Positions 1-7,936 of a stretch of DNA of 64,000 nucleotides are shown piece after piece. Position 1 is the stretch's first letter; each line of letters opens with the position of its first letter. Source of the DNA: Fictibacillus nanhaiensis (lineage in GTDB: Bacteria; Bacillota; Bacilli; Bacillales; Fictibacillaceae); contig NZ_JAMBOD010000006.1 in assembly GCF_023715445.1 (NCBI RefSeq), positions 158,003 to 222,002 of the forward strand, read 5' to 3'. The notes beneath the pieces are model-generated. The model did no database searches and was not told the DNA's origin. It saw nothing but the letters and a program-made list of their open reading frames with translations. A program made the translations under genes and the position numbers.

Positions 1-1052
1 AGCTTTGCAAGTTCCGCACCAAGGTACGGGCCACTAGTCAGTCCTGATGCTCCTAACCCATTAGCGAGAAGGATGTTTTCATAATTTGGCAAAGCACCGA
101 TCACTGGTAAGAATCCAGGTGTAAACGGTCTGAACCCAACTCGGATCTCAAGTATAGTACTGTCTGCTAAACCAGGCGCAACAGCTAAAGATTTGGTTAA
201 AATCTCATTGACTCCACCTGCCGTGACTCGGTGATCAAATACCGCTTCATCCTCATGTGTTGCACCGACAACTACTCTGCCATCTTCGAATGTGAGGATA
301 TATTGATTGGTTGGAGGCATCACAACCGGCCAAGAGCTTGTCTCGGTTTGAAGCAATTCTAGATGAACAATTTGAGCCTTTTGCGGTGTTACTGTGAAGT
401 TAATACCTAGTGGCTCCATTAACTCGTGTGACCATGCTCCTGCGGTAACGACTACTTTGTCAGCAAGCAGCGTTTTACCCTCTAGGATTATTCCAAGGGC
501 TCTGTTGTTTTCATGAACAATTGCTGCGTTACCGTTTAATAGACTAGCTCCGTTCTTTACAGCTGCACTTACTAAAGCATTTCGCAGTGCCCTTCCATTC
601 ACACGAGCCCCGCCGCTAACAAAAACAGATCCATATTCTTCTGAAATAGGAGGAAATAATCGTTTTGTTTCAGCAGGTGATAGTATCGTAACTTCACCAA
701 TTTCAGGAGCGTCTTCTCTCCGTTTTATTGCTCTTTCAGCCATCTTTTCCAGCCTTTCGGGGTCTGAATGAAGACTTATCGCACCTACCCGTTTATATCC
801 CGTTTCCATTTCACCGTCAGCTTCCAATTGAGCAATCAATTCCGGATAGTAGCGGGCACCGCCTTTTACTAGCTGATACCAGGCTTTGTTCCGGCGCTGC
901 GAAAGCCAAGGACACACAATTCCAGCTGCAGCATCCGTAGCCTGCCCTTTGTCCCCGCGATCCACCAATGTCACATCAGCACCTGATTTAGCCAGGTAAT
1001 AAGCGGCAGATGCACCAAGGATTCCAGCTCCAATTACAATGATTTTTTGCAT
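1..1052 (-). CDS. FAD-dependent oxidoreductase, DAO family (partial, C-terminus outside window)
   Basis: About 350 codons are visible and the gene continues past the left edge. The N-terminus carries the dinucleotide-binding GxGxxG motif (VIGAGILGASAAYYLA, residues about 5-20), followed by an acidic residue ending the second strand (LVDRGDKGQ). The C-terminal part has the RVGFRPFTPGFLPVIG segment typical of glycine oxidase and D-amino acid dehydrogenase-like flavoenzymes, so it probably oxidises an amine or amino acid with FAD. The substrate cannot be read from sequence. The ATG at 1050-1052 has an AAAGGTG ribosome site upstream. It lies 45 bp after the stop of the helicase gene on the same strand and may be read through from it. 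Confidence 0.85.
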   Translation of the reverse strand, partial: MQKIIVIGAGILGASAAYYLAKSGADVTLVDRGDKGQATDAAAGIVCPWLSQRRNKAWYQLVKGGARYYPELIAQLEADGEMETGYKRVGAISLHSDPERLEKMAERAIKRREDAPEIGEVTILSPAETKRLFPPISEEYGSVFVSGGARVNGRALRNALVSAAVKNGASLLNGNAAIVHENNRALGIILEGKTLLADKVVVTAGAWSHELMEPLGINFTVTPQKAQIVHLELLQTETSSWPVVMPPTNQYILTFEDGRVVVGATHEDEAVFDHRVTAGGVNEILTKSLAVAPGLADSTILEIRVGFRPFTPGFLPVIGALPNYENILLANGLGASGLTSGPYLGAELAK

Positions 1053-1097
1053 AAAAAAACACCTTTTTTCTTGTTTAACTTAAACAATAAATAAAAA

Positions 1098-3713
1098 CTA
1101 CACTTCTCTGCTAACATTTAGGATATGTAGAAGTTTTTGCCGGAGTCTCCTTTCTTCTTCACTTCCAGTTGTTTTCATTCTTATTATAGGAATACCGTAT
1201 TTCTCTAAAATTCCATCTTTTAATTTATCTCGCTTTAATTGAGTTGGATTATTTGCATGATATTCATGACCATCCACTTCAACGACTAAAACAGGAGATT
1301 TATCGAGCTTATTAAAGATGACAAAATCAGTATGAGTTAATATATTTGATGCGTACTTTCGTTCTTCTTCTGTAAGTTTATAATGGTTTTTTATTAGCAT
1401 CCTTAAAGGCTGGTGTAGTATATGATTTAGATTTTTAAATTCCGGCATACTTAATACCTTTTCTATTACTGCATTCATTAGGTTTTCTGATTTATATGCA
1501 GAAACATTCCTACTACTCACCATAATATCTAACAATTTTTCGGAATAACTGCTATAAAGCAAGTCAAACACCGAATAAATTTGGCTTTCAATTATTTCAA
1601 AGTTATTATATTTGATATATTTTATTAAATCACCAATATGTGTACCTTCCCATTTATCGCTACCTTCTGATACAACAATTACTAATTTTTCTACTGCACG
1701 GGAAACCGCAACATTAATAAGGTTTGGATTATCTACAAAATCATTAATTTTTATTTCGTTTGCAACTGTAGTTAAAATAATAATATCTCTCTCTTGACCT
1801 TGATATTTATGAACCGTGTCAGAATCTATATTGTTACCTTTTATAACCTTCTTTAACTCATCTGCTTGTAAACGAAATGGTGAAATAATTCCAACTGATT
1901 TTTTTTCATTATTTAGTTTTTGTTCAGGAATAATTTCATTAAAGACAACATCAATTTGTCGTTGATTTACTTTGCCTCTAGCGTGATTTCCTTTTACGGT
2001 TTTGTAAATGGTTAGTGGTTTCAGAGTTTGTTCTGCATTTGTTAATATAATAAGTTCGTTATTATAAAACTTTTGATTGCAAAATCCTATAATTTTAGGA
2101 TGGCACCGATAATGTTCTTTTAAGAGAGTTTTAGGGATATTTTTAAACAAACTTAGCATAGAAGATAATAAACTATGATCCGCATAATTAAATGCGCTAT
2201 CTAACTCAAAAGAATCAAATATTCTTCTTGTAGTATTTGCAACTTCATTTGAGATTACATTAGGAAGTTGTTTAACATCACCAACAATTACGGCATTTTT
2301 AGCGCTTGATAAAGCCAAAGCACCCGTAACTAAATCAACTTGTGAAGACTCATCAATTATTACATAATCAAACAAGTAGTTATTGACTGCACAATTACGC
2401 AATGAATGAGTCGTACTTAAAATCACAGGATATTCTTTAATAAAAGATTTAAATTCTTTATTTTTCCAAAGAGCTTCATCAGTAAAAATCTTCCTTCTAT
2501 TCAAATAATTACATTTTTCGGCTAACTTAGCTTTAAATAACTCCATAGATTTACTACTGAATTCTTTTATTTCTCTTTCAAAGTTGTAGTTATTGAGCTT
2601 TTCAGATAGTATATCAATTTGGATTTGCATCTCATTAATTTTTGTAATGTAATAAGTTCTTTGCAAAAGTGAAACGACAACCTCCGGTGAAAAGTTATAA
2701 ATTTTAAAGTTATATATGCCATATGCCAAAAGGTTGTATAACTTATTTCTTAATGGGATTTTTCCTTTAACTGCAATTCGCTTATAATTTAGCAATATTT
2801 TTAAAATCTTGTCGGAACTAATTCGAGAAAAAGAATTTAAATTAAATGACTTATAATTAGATTCGGTATAGTATTTATTAAAATATTCAAATTCAGTTTG
2901 CAAGTTAGATATTTTATGCTTTAATACAGCTTGTTCATTTTGATAACCAAGCATTTCATTTAGTTTCTGCTGAGACTCTATTAACTGTTTCTTAATCGTT
3001 TGCTGATCTGTTTTTGCTAGAACCCAATTATTCATATTTGGAAATATTTCATTTTGCTCAGCAAAGAATTTAGACTGATTTTCTTTATTACCTAGATAAG
3101 CTGCAATAAAATCAACATTATATTTTTGCAGTTTTTCAAAAACATTTGCAGTTGCAGAATTATTATTTGATACAACTGCTACTGTTTTATCATTAATAAC
3201 TGCATTGGCAATTATATTTAGTATAGTTTGAGTTTTCCCAGTACCTGGAGGGCCTTCAATAATACTGATTTGTTTAGCCAATGCGTTTTCAGTCGCTAGT
3301 TTTTGACTTAAGTTAAAGCCAAAGGGAAATATAGGATGTGTTAGTTTATCCCCTTTGTTTGTAGATTTTTTCTCCAAATAAACAGATAAAACACTTCTTG
3401 GGCTGATTGTAGTTAATTTGCTGTACTGCTTACTTAAAAAGCTAATTTTTCCTTTTAAATCTTCATCAACACTTACCACATTTGCAAGTGTTTTTAAATA
3501 CTCAAAACATAGATTTGCATCTTTATTGGTTAATCTAGAATCCTCAATAATTATTTCAGATTTCGAATAAATTTTACTAAATCCAGACTTAAAGACAAGC
3601 TTTATATAAAACTCAAAATCCAATATTTTTATAATTCCTGATAATGGTTGATTATTTTCAAACACAATATTAGTTTTTGAATCTATTACTTTTGAAATTT
3701 TATACCTTACCAC
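1098..3713 (-). CDS. SF1 (DNA2/NAM7-like) helicase fused to a C-terminal DUF2726-like nuclease
   Basis: This 871-residue protein has a full set of superfamily 1 helicase motifs: Walker A GPPGTGKT (154-161), Walker B DESS (454-457), GDVKQL (478-483), YRCH (535-538), HKYQGQER (635-642) and NVAVSR (667-672). A long insert, partly coiled-coil-like, lies between Walker A and Walker B (about 235-400). The C-terminal 80 residues look like a PD-(D/E)xK nuclease of the DUF2726/Vsr-like type: D796, E812-V-D814, then a KRDKLKD helix and GIPIIRMK. It is much more AT-rich than its neighbours, which suggests transfer. The GTG start lies inside the last codons of the DUF1540 reading frame (7-bp overlap), has no convincing ribosome site and may depend on translational coupling. 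Helicase-nuclease fusions of this kind are often found in phage defence; that role here is inference. Confidence 0.85.
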   Translation of the reverse strand: MVRYKISKVIDSKTNIVFENNQPLSGIIKILDFEFYIKLVFKSGFSKIYSKSEIIIEDSRLTNKDANLCFEYLKTLANVVSVDEDLKGKISFLSKQYSKLTTISPRSVLSVYLEKKSTNKGDKLTHPIFPFGFNLSQKLATENALAKQISIIEGPPGTGKTQTILNIIANAVINDKTVAVVSNNNSATANVFEKLQKYNVDFIAAYLGNKENQSKFFAEQNEIFPNMNNWVLAKTDQQTIKKQLIESQQKLNEMLGYQNEQAVLKHKISNLQTEFEYFNKYYTESNYKSFNLNSFSRISSDKILKILLNYKRIAVKGKIPLRNKLYNLLAYGIYNFKIYNFSPEVVVSLLQRTYYITKINEMQIQIDILSEKLNNYNFEREIKEFSSKSMELFKAKLAEKCNYLNRRKIFTDEALWKNKEFKSFIKEYPVILSTTHSLRNCAVNNYLFDYVIIDESSQVDLVTGALALSSAKNAVIVGDVKQLPNVISNEVANTTRRIFDSFELDSAFNYADHSLLSSMLSLFKNIPKTLLKEHYRCHPKIIGFCNQKFYNNELIILTNAEQTLKPLTIYKTVKGNHARGKVNQRQIDVVFNEIIPEQKLNNEKKSVGIISPFRLQADELKKVIKGNNIDSDTVHKYQGQERDIIILTTVANEIKINDFVDNPNLINVAVSRAVEKLVIVVSEGSDKWEGTHIGDLIKYIKYNNFEIIESQIYSVFDLLYSSYSEKLLDIMVSSRNVSAYKSENLMNAVIEKVLSMPEFKNLNHILHQPLRMLIKNHYKLTEEERKYASNILTHTDFVIFNKLDKSPVLVVEVDGHEYHANNPTQLKRDKLKDGILEKYGIPIIRMKTTGSEEERRLRQKLLHILNVSREV

Positions 3714-3931
3714 ATTTTCATAATTATATTTATAAATCTTATCACTACCGGAATATCTAACTTGCCATTTCCCAAAATCATACTTACAAAAAACATTTTA
3801 CAAGCCGTTTCCATAACATTGCCAGCTTCTCTTCCATCTTCTCCAATGACATAAATCGAGTCAGCGACACATTTATCGCCTTCTTCCCAGTACTTACAAT
3901 TCTCTACATTGCATAATACTTCAGTAGCCAT
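3707..3931 (-). CDS. DUF1540-type small Cys-rich protein with a replaced C-terminus
   Basis: The 74-residue product starts with a typical DUF1540 domain: CNVENCKYW, GDKCVADSIYV and TACKMF give the conserved Cys pattern of a small metal-binding fold found in spore formers. Family members normally stop a few residues after the last Cys (about 50 residues). Here the frame runs on into about 28 AT-rich, hydrophobic residues (FVSMILGNGK onwards) unlike the family. The natural 3' end seems to have been replaced by the AT-rich block that carries the helicase gene. The ribosome site GGAGGTGA is excellent, so translation starts normally and could feed the overlapping helicase GTG. The biological role of DUF1540 proteins is not known to me. 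Confidence 0.7.
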   Translation of the reverse strand: MATEVLCNVENCKYWEEGDKCVADSIYVIGEDGREAGNVMETACKMFFVSMILGNGKLDIPVVIRFINIIMKMW

Positions 3932-4019
3932 TTAGAGTCACCTCCTTAAAGGTTTTGTAGTTTATTACCCTTTTTAGAGATAACGAAACTATTACCTAAA
4001 TGGCAAGTGCTGTCCTATC

Positions 4020-4727
4020 TTAATATCCACCAACCGCTACATTCTGATTTTGCAAAATAAAACGATCGTTTTTCCACCCTAAAGTATTCAAAACATATCC
4101 TAGAGCATCCGCATTATATCTGCCGGCGATCTTTTGATAGGCTAATAGTTCATAGACTTTATTAGAGTCAAAATCAACCGGATATAACCCGCTTAATGGG
4201 TTAACGAAGCCCTCAATGGGACTTTTTAACTTTCCGTTAGCATTATAAATTTCACTCAAGTACTCTGGATCTCTCAAAGAAATATCTATTAAATACGTTA
4301 GATGATTAATCTTACTGATCACTTTCACTTTATAGTTGTCTTGGTAACTAACGTCATATTGGAATTGCTCGTTATACACATTGATATCGAATAACAGCTG
4401 CGGGTTATTATTCACAAAAGAATAAACATAGTCATATGTGAATGCACCGCTACCACCAGAGTCAATACGTATTAAAATATCATCCACGCCGTTACCTGTG
4501 AAATCTCCTAAAAATAACGTGGGGTTGTAACCAGCATTTTCACTTAATTGTACATTTCTTGTTCTCCCTGTTCTTCCGTCCTGAACGACAAGCGTAATAT
4601 TTTGAATAAAAGGACTTTCAGGTGTTTTTGTTCCGGTTAAATACACATTGTCAGAAACCTTATCCCCCGTAACATCTCCTCTGGCAACAGAAACAATACT
4701 TGGATTCACTCTTGAATAGTTATACAT
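4020..4727 (-). CDS. VCBS/FG-GAP repeat-like protein
   Basis: A 235-residue protein with at least two FG-GAP/VCBS-like calcium-binding loops: VARGDVTGDKVSDNVYL (about 13-29) and FLGDFTGNGVDDILIRI (about 72-88); a third, weaker loop is PVDFDSNKVYELL (about 183-195). Such loops build beta-propeller blades. No signal peptide is visible (it starts MYNYSRVNPS), so it may be cytosolic or a spore or surface protein exported another way. Ribosome site AAGGAG lies before the ATG. Similar uncharacterised proteins occur in Bacillus; no function can be assigned. Confidence 0.7.
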   Translation of the reverse strand: MYNYSRVNPSIVSVARGDVTGDKVSDNVYLTGTKTPESPFIQNITLVVQDGRTGRTRNVQLSENAGYNPTLFLGDFTGNGVDDILIRIDSGGSGAFTYDYVYSFVNNNPQLLFDINVYNEQFQYDVSYQDNYKVKVISKINHLTYLIDISLRDPEYLSEIYNANGKLKSPIEGFVNPLSGLYPVDFDSNKVYELLAYQKIAGRYNADALGYVLNTLGWKNDRFILQNQNVAVGGY

Positions 4728-4841
4728 AAAACTGCTCCTTGCCTAACTGCACTTTATTCATATCCTATGGGCTGTTAAGAGAATTGTTACATCTGTTAAA
4801 AATGCTTAAATTATTTATCAGATACGTTTTTCTTAAAATAA

Positions 4842-4868
4842 TTAAAAAGCCAACACAGAATGTTGACC
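4842..4868 (-). terminator. Rho-independent terminator after the 150-residue gene
   Basis: On the minus strand GTCAACA and TGTTGGC form a 7-bp stem with one wobble and a 5-nt loop, followed by TTTTTAAT. It lies between the unknown gene at 4889-5341 and the VCBS-like gene. Confidence 0.65.
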
Positions 4869-4888
4869 TTGATAACCTAGCATTTTTT

Positions 4889-5341
4889 TTATTGATTTTG
4901 AGATTCATATCCCATTTGTGTTAAAAGCTGTTTAGCTGAAGTTAAAGTTCGTTCTGCTTGTTGCTGCCATCTGATTATGGTTTCAACAAACGGTTTGTAC
5001 TCATCAGGGGTATCGTCTCTCATGATAGGCAGCCATTTCATTACTTCCTGATCTTCTTTTAGTCCATTGTTCACACATGAAACCAAAATTTGAATAATCG
5101 TCTCATGTGTTTCACCATTTTGCAGACGTATTGCACTTCCCACGGCTGTCACCCGATGATAAGAAGCTGGAACAAGATGATTATGCATTTCAGCATTTCC
5201 TTTTAGGTCTGCTGTAGCTGGGATGACAAATAATTGTGTACTCATGGAACAAACCATTTCTTCAGCGTATAAGCTTTGATTTAAAAGCTGTAAAACGGCA
5301 GTCCAATCTTGTCTAAAAATATAAGGATTCAACACCTTCAC
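4889..5341 (-). CDS. Hypothetical protein (150 aa)
   Basis: I do not recognise this family. The product is soluble, with no signal peptide or membrane segment. It is Gln- and Trp-rich towards the C-terminus (IRWQQQAERTLTSAKQLL) and probably mostly helical. The first frame start is GTG at 5341; a TTG at 5332 is also possible because GTGAAGGTG lies just before it. It is followed by its own terminator and has an 80-bp gap to the sugar dehydrogenase gene, so it is probably a single-gene unit. Confidence 0.6.
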   Translation of the reverse strand: MKVLNPYIFRQDWTAVLQLLNQSLYAEEMVCSMSTQLFVIPATADLKGNAEMHNHLVPASYHRVTAVGSAIRLQNGETHETIIQILVSCVNNGLKEDQEVMKWLPIMRDDTPDEYKPFVETIIRWQQQAERTLTSAKQLLTQMGYESQNQ

Positions 5342-5423
5342 CCACTTTTAGAAAATTCCTTATATCCTATGTGGTATAGACGTTTTTGTTTCAATAATTA
5401 TGAACGGATCCCGATTCACACGC

Positions 5424-6497
5424 CTACTCCTCTAAAGGCAGTTTAAATAATTTATCATCACCTTCCCGTGGAGTTCCTCTCCCGTCACGGTTATTCGTAA
5501 TCGTATATAATGCATCATCTTCAATCAGTACGTCCCGCATTCTCCCCGCGTTTTCAAAAAAAGGATTAACCGTTTTATCAGTCAAATTAAACACTAGAAT
5601 ACTCTCACCACGTAAATTTGCCACATAGATTTTATTCTCTTTAATAGCGATTCCTGATGGAGCCCATGTGACATTCCCTGAATGAAATAAGGGAGAAACC
5701 ATATCGGGTGCTTGTTCATCGCCCTCCATGACCGGCCAGCCGTAGTTTTTTCCAGGTTCTATTAAGTTAATCTCATCATGAGCCTGCAGACCATGCTCTG
5801 AGCTATAGAAATTTCCGGCATCATCCCAAGCTAACCCTTGTGGATTTCGATGGCCATACGAATAAACATAAGAATTGGTAAATGGATTATCGCTTGGTAC
5901 AGTACCATCTAATTCCATACGCAATATTTTGCCTGCTAGACTTTGAATGTTTTGAGCATTTTCTGGATTCCCAGCATCACCAGCAGTTGCAAACAATTTC
6001 CCATCGTATCCAATTTTAATTCGTCCACCGTTATGAATGCTTCCTCCAGGGATCCCTTCTAGGATAGTTCTTCTTTCCGTCCATGTATTGTCTTGAAGTT
6101 TAAGCACGATAATACGGTTATAAACAGCACCATCCTGTCTATAGGTATGGTATGCAATCGCTTCTTGGGAAGTATCAAAGTCAGGAGCAAGAATAAAGCC
6201 TAGCAATCCTCCTTCCCCACTATGCAGGACTTTCTTTGTAACTTCTACATTTTGAACTGTTTTTGAACCGCTATTACCATCCACTTTAATGACATAACCT
6301 GGCCGTTGGCTCATATAAAAGGTGTTATCCTGCTTGTTGATATTCCAAGGTATTTCTAGATCTGTTGCGATTACCTCCGCTTGTCTGGCAAGCACATCCA
6401 CTGCGTCCTTCTCTCTTTTTTCGGATGTGTTTTTATCCTCATTGAAACAACCAGAAAGAAAGAGAACCGAAATTAGCGGAAAGATGAATCTTTTCAA
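5424..6497 (-). CDS. PQQ-dependent sugar (glucose/sorbosone) dehydrogenase-like lipoprotein
   Basis: A lipoprotein signal peptide (MKRFIFPLIS, lipobox LSGC) is followed by a soluble six-bladed-propeller domain of the GSDH family. Family blocks seen are GEGGLLGFILAPDF, IHNGGRIKIGYDGKLFATAGD, GKILRMELDG, YGHRNPQGLAWD and EHGxxAHDEINLI. Members are PQQ-dependent aldose dehydrogenases or uncharacterised relatives; it should be anchored outside the membrane by the lipid-modified Cys. The chosen start is TTG at 6497, with GAGGTG six bases upstream. An in-frame GTG at 6506 overlaps that ribosome site and is less likely. No PQQ biosynthesis genes are in the window, so cofactor and substrate remain open. 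Confidence 0.82.
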   Translation of the reverse strand: MKRFIFPLISVLFLSGCFNEDKNTSEKREKDAVDVLARQAEVIATDLEIPWNINKQDNTFYMSQRPGYVIKVDGNSGSKTVQNVEVTKKVLHSGEGGLLGFILAPDFDTSQEAIAYHTYRQDGAVYNRIIVLKLQDNTWTERRTILEGIPGGSIHNGGRIKIGYDGKLFATAGDAGNPENAQNIQSLAGKILRMELDGTVPSDNPFTNSYVYSYGHRNPQGLAWDDAGNFYSSEHGLQAHDEINLIEPGKNYGWPVMEGDEQAPDMVSPLFHSGNVTWAPSGIAIKENKIYVANLRGESILVFNLTDKTVNPFFENAGRMRDVLIEDDALYTITNNRDGRGTPREGDDKLFKLPLEE

Positions 6498-6637
6498 TAT
6501 AAACACCTCATTTTTTCTATTTTAAGACTAAAAATAGTTTAGCCATAACTTTAATAGAATTAACAAATTTCTAAATTAACAAAACCTTTTTGTAGTTAAT
6601 CATAACATTCAAAATTAATCTGTTCCTAAACAACGAC

Positions 6638-6664
6638 AAAAAGGAGCTCAATTTAATGAACTCC
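6638..6664 (-). terminator. Terminator after the MDR dehydrogenase gene
   Basis: GGAGTTCA and TGAGCTCC pair with one mismatch on the minus strand and are followed by TTTTTG. It lies 29 bp after the stop codon of the gene at 6693-7661. Confidence 0.65.
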
Positions 6665-6692
6665 ACCTTATACATCAAAAAACATTTCACGA

Positions 6693-7661
6693 TCACACAC
6701 TAATGACGACTTTCCCTTGGGCGTGTCCTTCTTCAAAATACCTAAAGGCTTCTGGAACTTCACTCAATTTATAACTTCTATCAATAACAGGCTTTACTTT
6801 TCCCGACTCAAGAAGTTCTTTCATAAAAACCAGATCTTTTTGGTTTTGCCTTTGTAAAAAGCTGCTCATTGTCCTACTCCCAGTCAATGAAATCCAAGGA
6901 CCCAGGAGCATAGTCTGAAACATTTGAGCTCCAGAACCTCCGACATGAACAAAAATGCCATTGGGATGTAACGTACGCTTATAAGCAGAAATCGGTTTTG
7001 ATCCGTTAACTCCTAGAATCAAATCATAACGCTGTGTTCGTTTAGTAAAATCATCTCTCGTATAATCGATGGCATGGTCTGCGCCAATCACTCGTGCATT
7101 GTTTACATTTCTCGTACTGCACACAGCCGTTACCTCAGCTCCGAATGATTTGGCAATCTGTACTGCGAAAGTTCCCACACCGCCAGAGGCACCATTAATT
7201 AAAACCTTTTGACCCGATCGAATCTTGCCTTTATCCCGAATAGCCTGAAGAGCTGTGACTGCAGCCATAGGAACCGCAGCTGCTTCCTCGAAGGATAAAT
7301 TGGCTGGTTTTAGTGCTAGGGCACTTTCGGGAACAGTTACATATTCGGCAAAGCCACCCCAGCCACAAGACGATAAATCTCCGAAGACCTCATCTCCAGG
7401 TTGAAACTGCTTAACATCTTTACCAACTGCTTCAATCCGACCTGCTATGTCACCTCCAGGTATAGGATATTTTGGTTTTGTAAGACCGAAAGCCAAGCGG
7501 GCTAAGAACGGTTCTCCTTTTAAAAGAACTAGATTGCCATAATTTAAGGATGCTGCATGAACCTTCACTAGTACTTGTTTGTCCTTAGGAATCTGTTTTT
7601 CAATTTCGATTAATTGTAAAACATCAGGTGGACCATATTTGTTATTAACGATCGCTTTCAT
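6693..7661 (-). CDS. Medium-chain NAD(P)H-dependent reductase, quinone oxidoreductase-like
   Basis: A 322-residue MDR-superfamily enzyme. An N-terminal GroES-like domain (SLNYGNLVLLKGE, PGGDIAGRIEAVG, GDEVFGDL, GGFAEYVTVPE) is followed by a Rossmann domain with the NADPH motif GASGGVGTFAVQIAKSFGAE. It lacks the GHE catalytic zinc ligands and the four-Cys structural zinc loop, so it belongs to the zinc-independent quinone or enone reductase branch (reticulon-4-interacting-protein type) and not to true alcohol dehydrogenases. Start ATG has GGAGGAATTAG upstream. It stands alone with its own terminator. The substrate is unknown. Confidence 0.85.
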   Translation of the reverse strand: MKAIVNNKYGPPDVLQLIEIEKQIPKDKQVLVKVHAASLNYGNLVLLKGEPFLARLAFGLTKPKYPIPGGDIAGRIEAVGKDVKQFQPGDEVFGDLSSCGWGGFAEYVTVPESALALKPANLSFEEAAAVPMAAVTALQAIRDKGKIRSGQKVLINGASGGVGTFAVQIAKSFGAEVTAVCSTRNVNNARVIGADHAIDYTRDDFTKRTQRYDLILGVNGSKPISAYKRTLHPNGIFVHVGGSGAQMFQTMLLGPWISLTGSRTMSSFLQRQNQKDLVFMKELLESGKVKPVIDRSYKLSEVPEAFRYFEEGHAQGKVVISV

Positions 7662-7936
7662 CTAATTCCTCCTAATGAATAAAGACAACTAAAGACCCAT
7701 TAATTAAAGATATTCAATTAAAAATATTAAAGACTTAATGCTCAAAAATCATTTGGAATCAGGCGTTTTTACGGAATTCATTCCATTATCGCCACTGCTT
7801 TATATCCTGGAGCTTCAATGACAAATGAGCAGCTGGTGTCAAAAAAGTTTTATGACTGGGCATTTAAACAAGCAAAATCTATTTGAAAAGCATTAATGAT
7901 AGAAGGGGAAACTGTTTAAAAAGGAGATTAAACTAT

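Noticed and set aside
1050..3800. Direct repeats flanking the helicase block as a mobile-element footprint
   Set aside because: Only weak A-rich similarity between the flanks; no target duplication, integrase or inverted ends.
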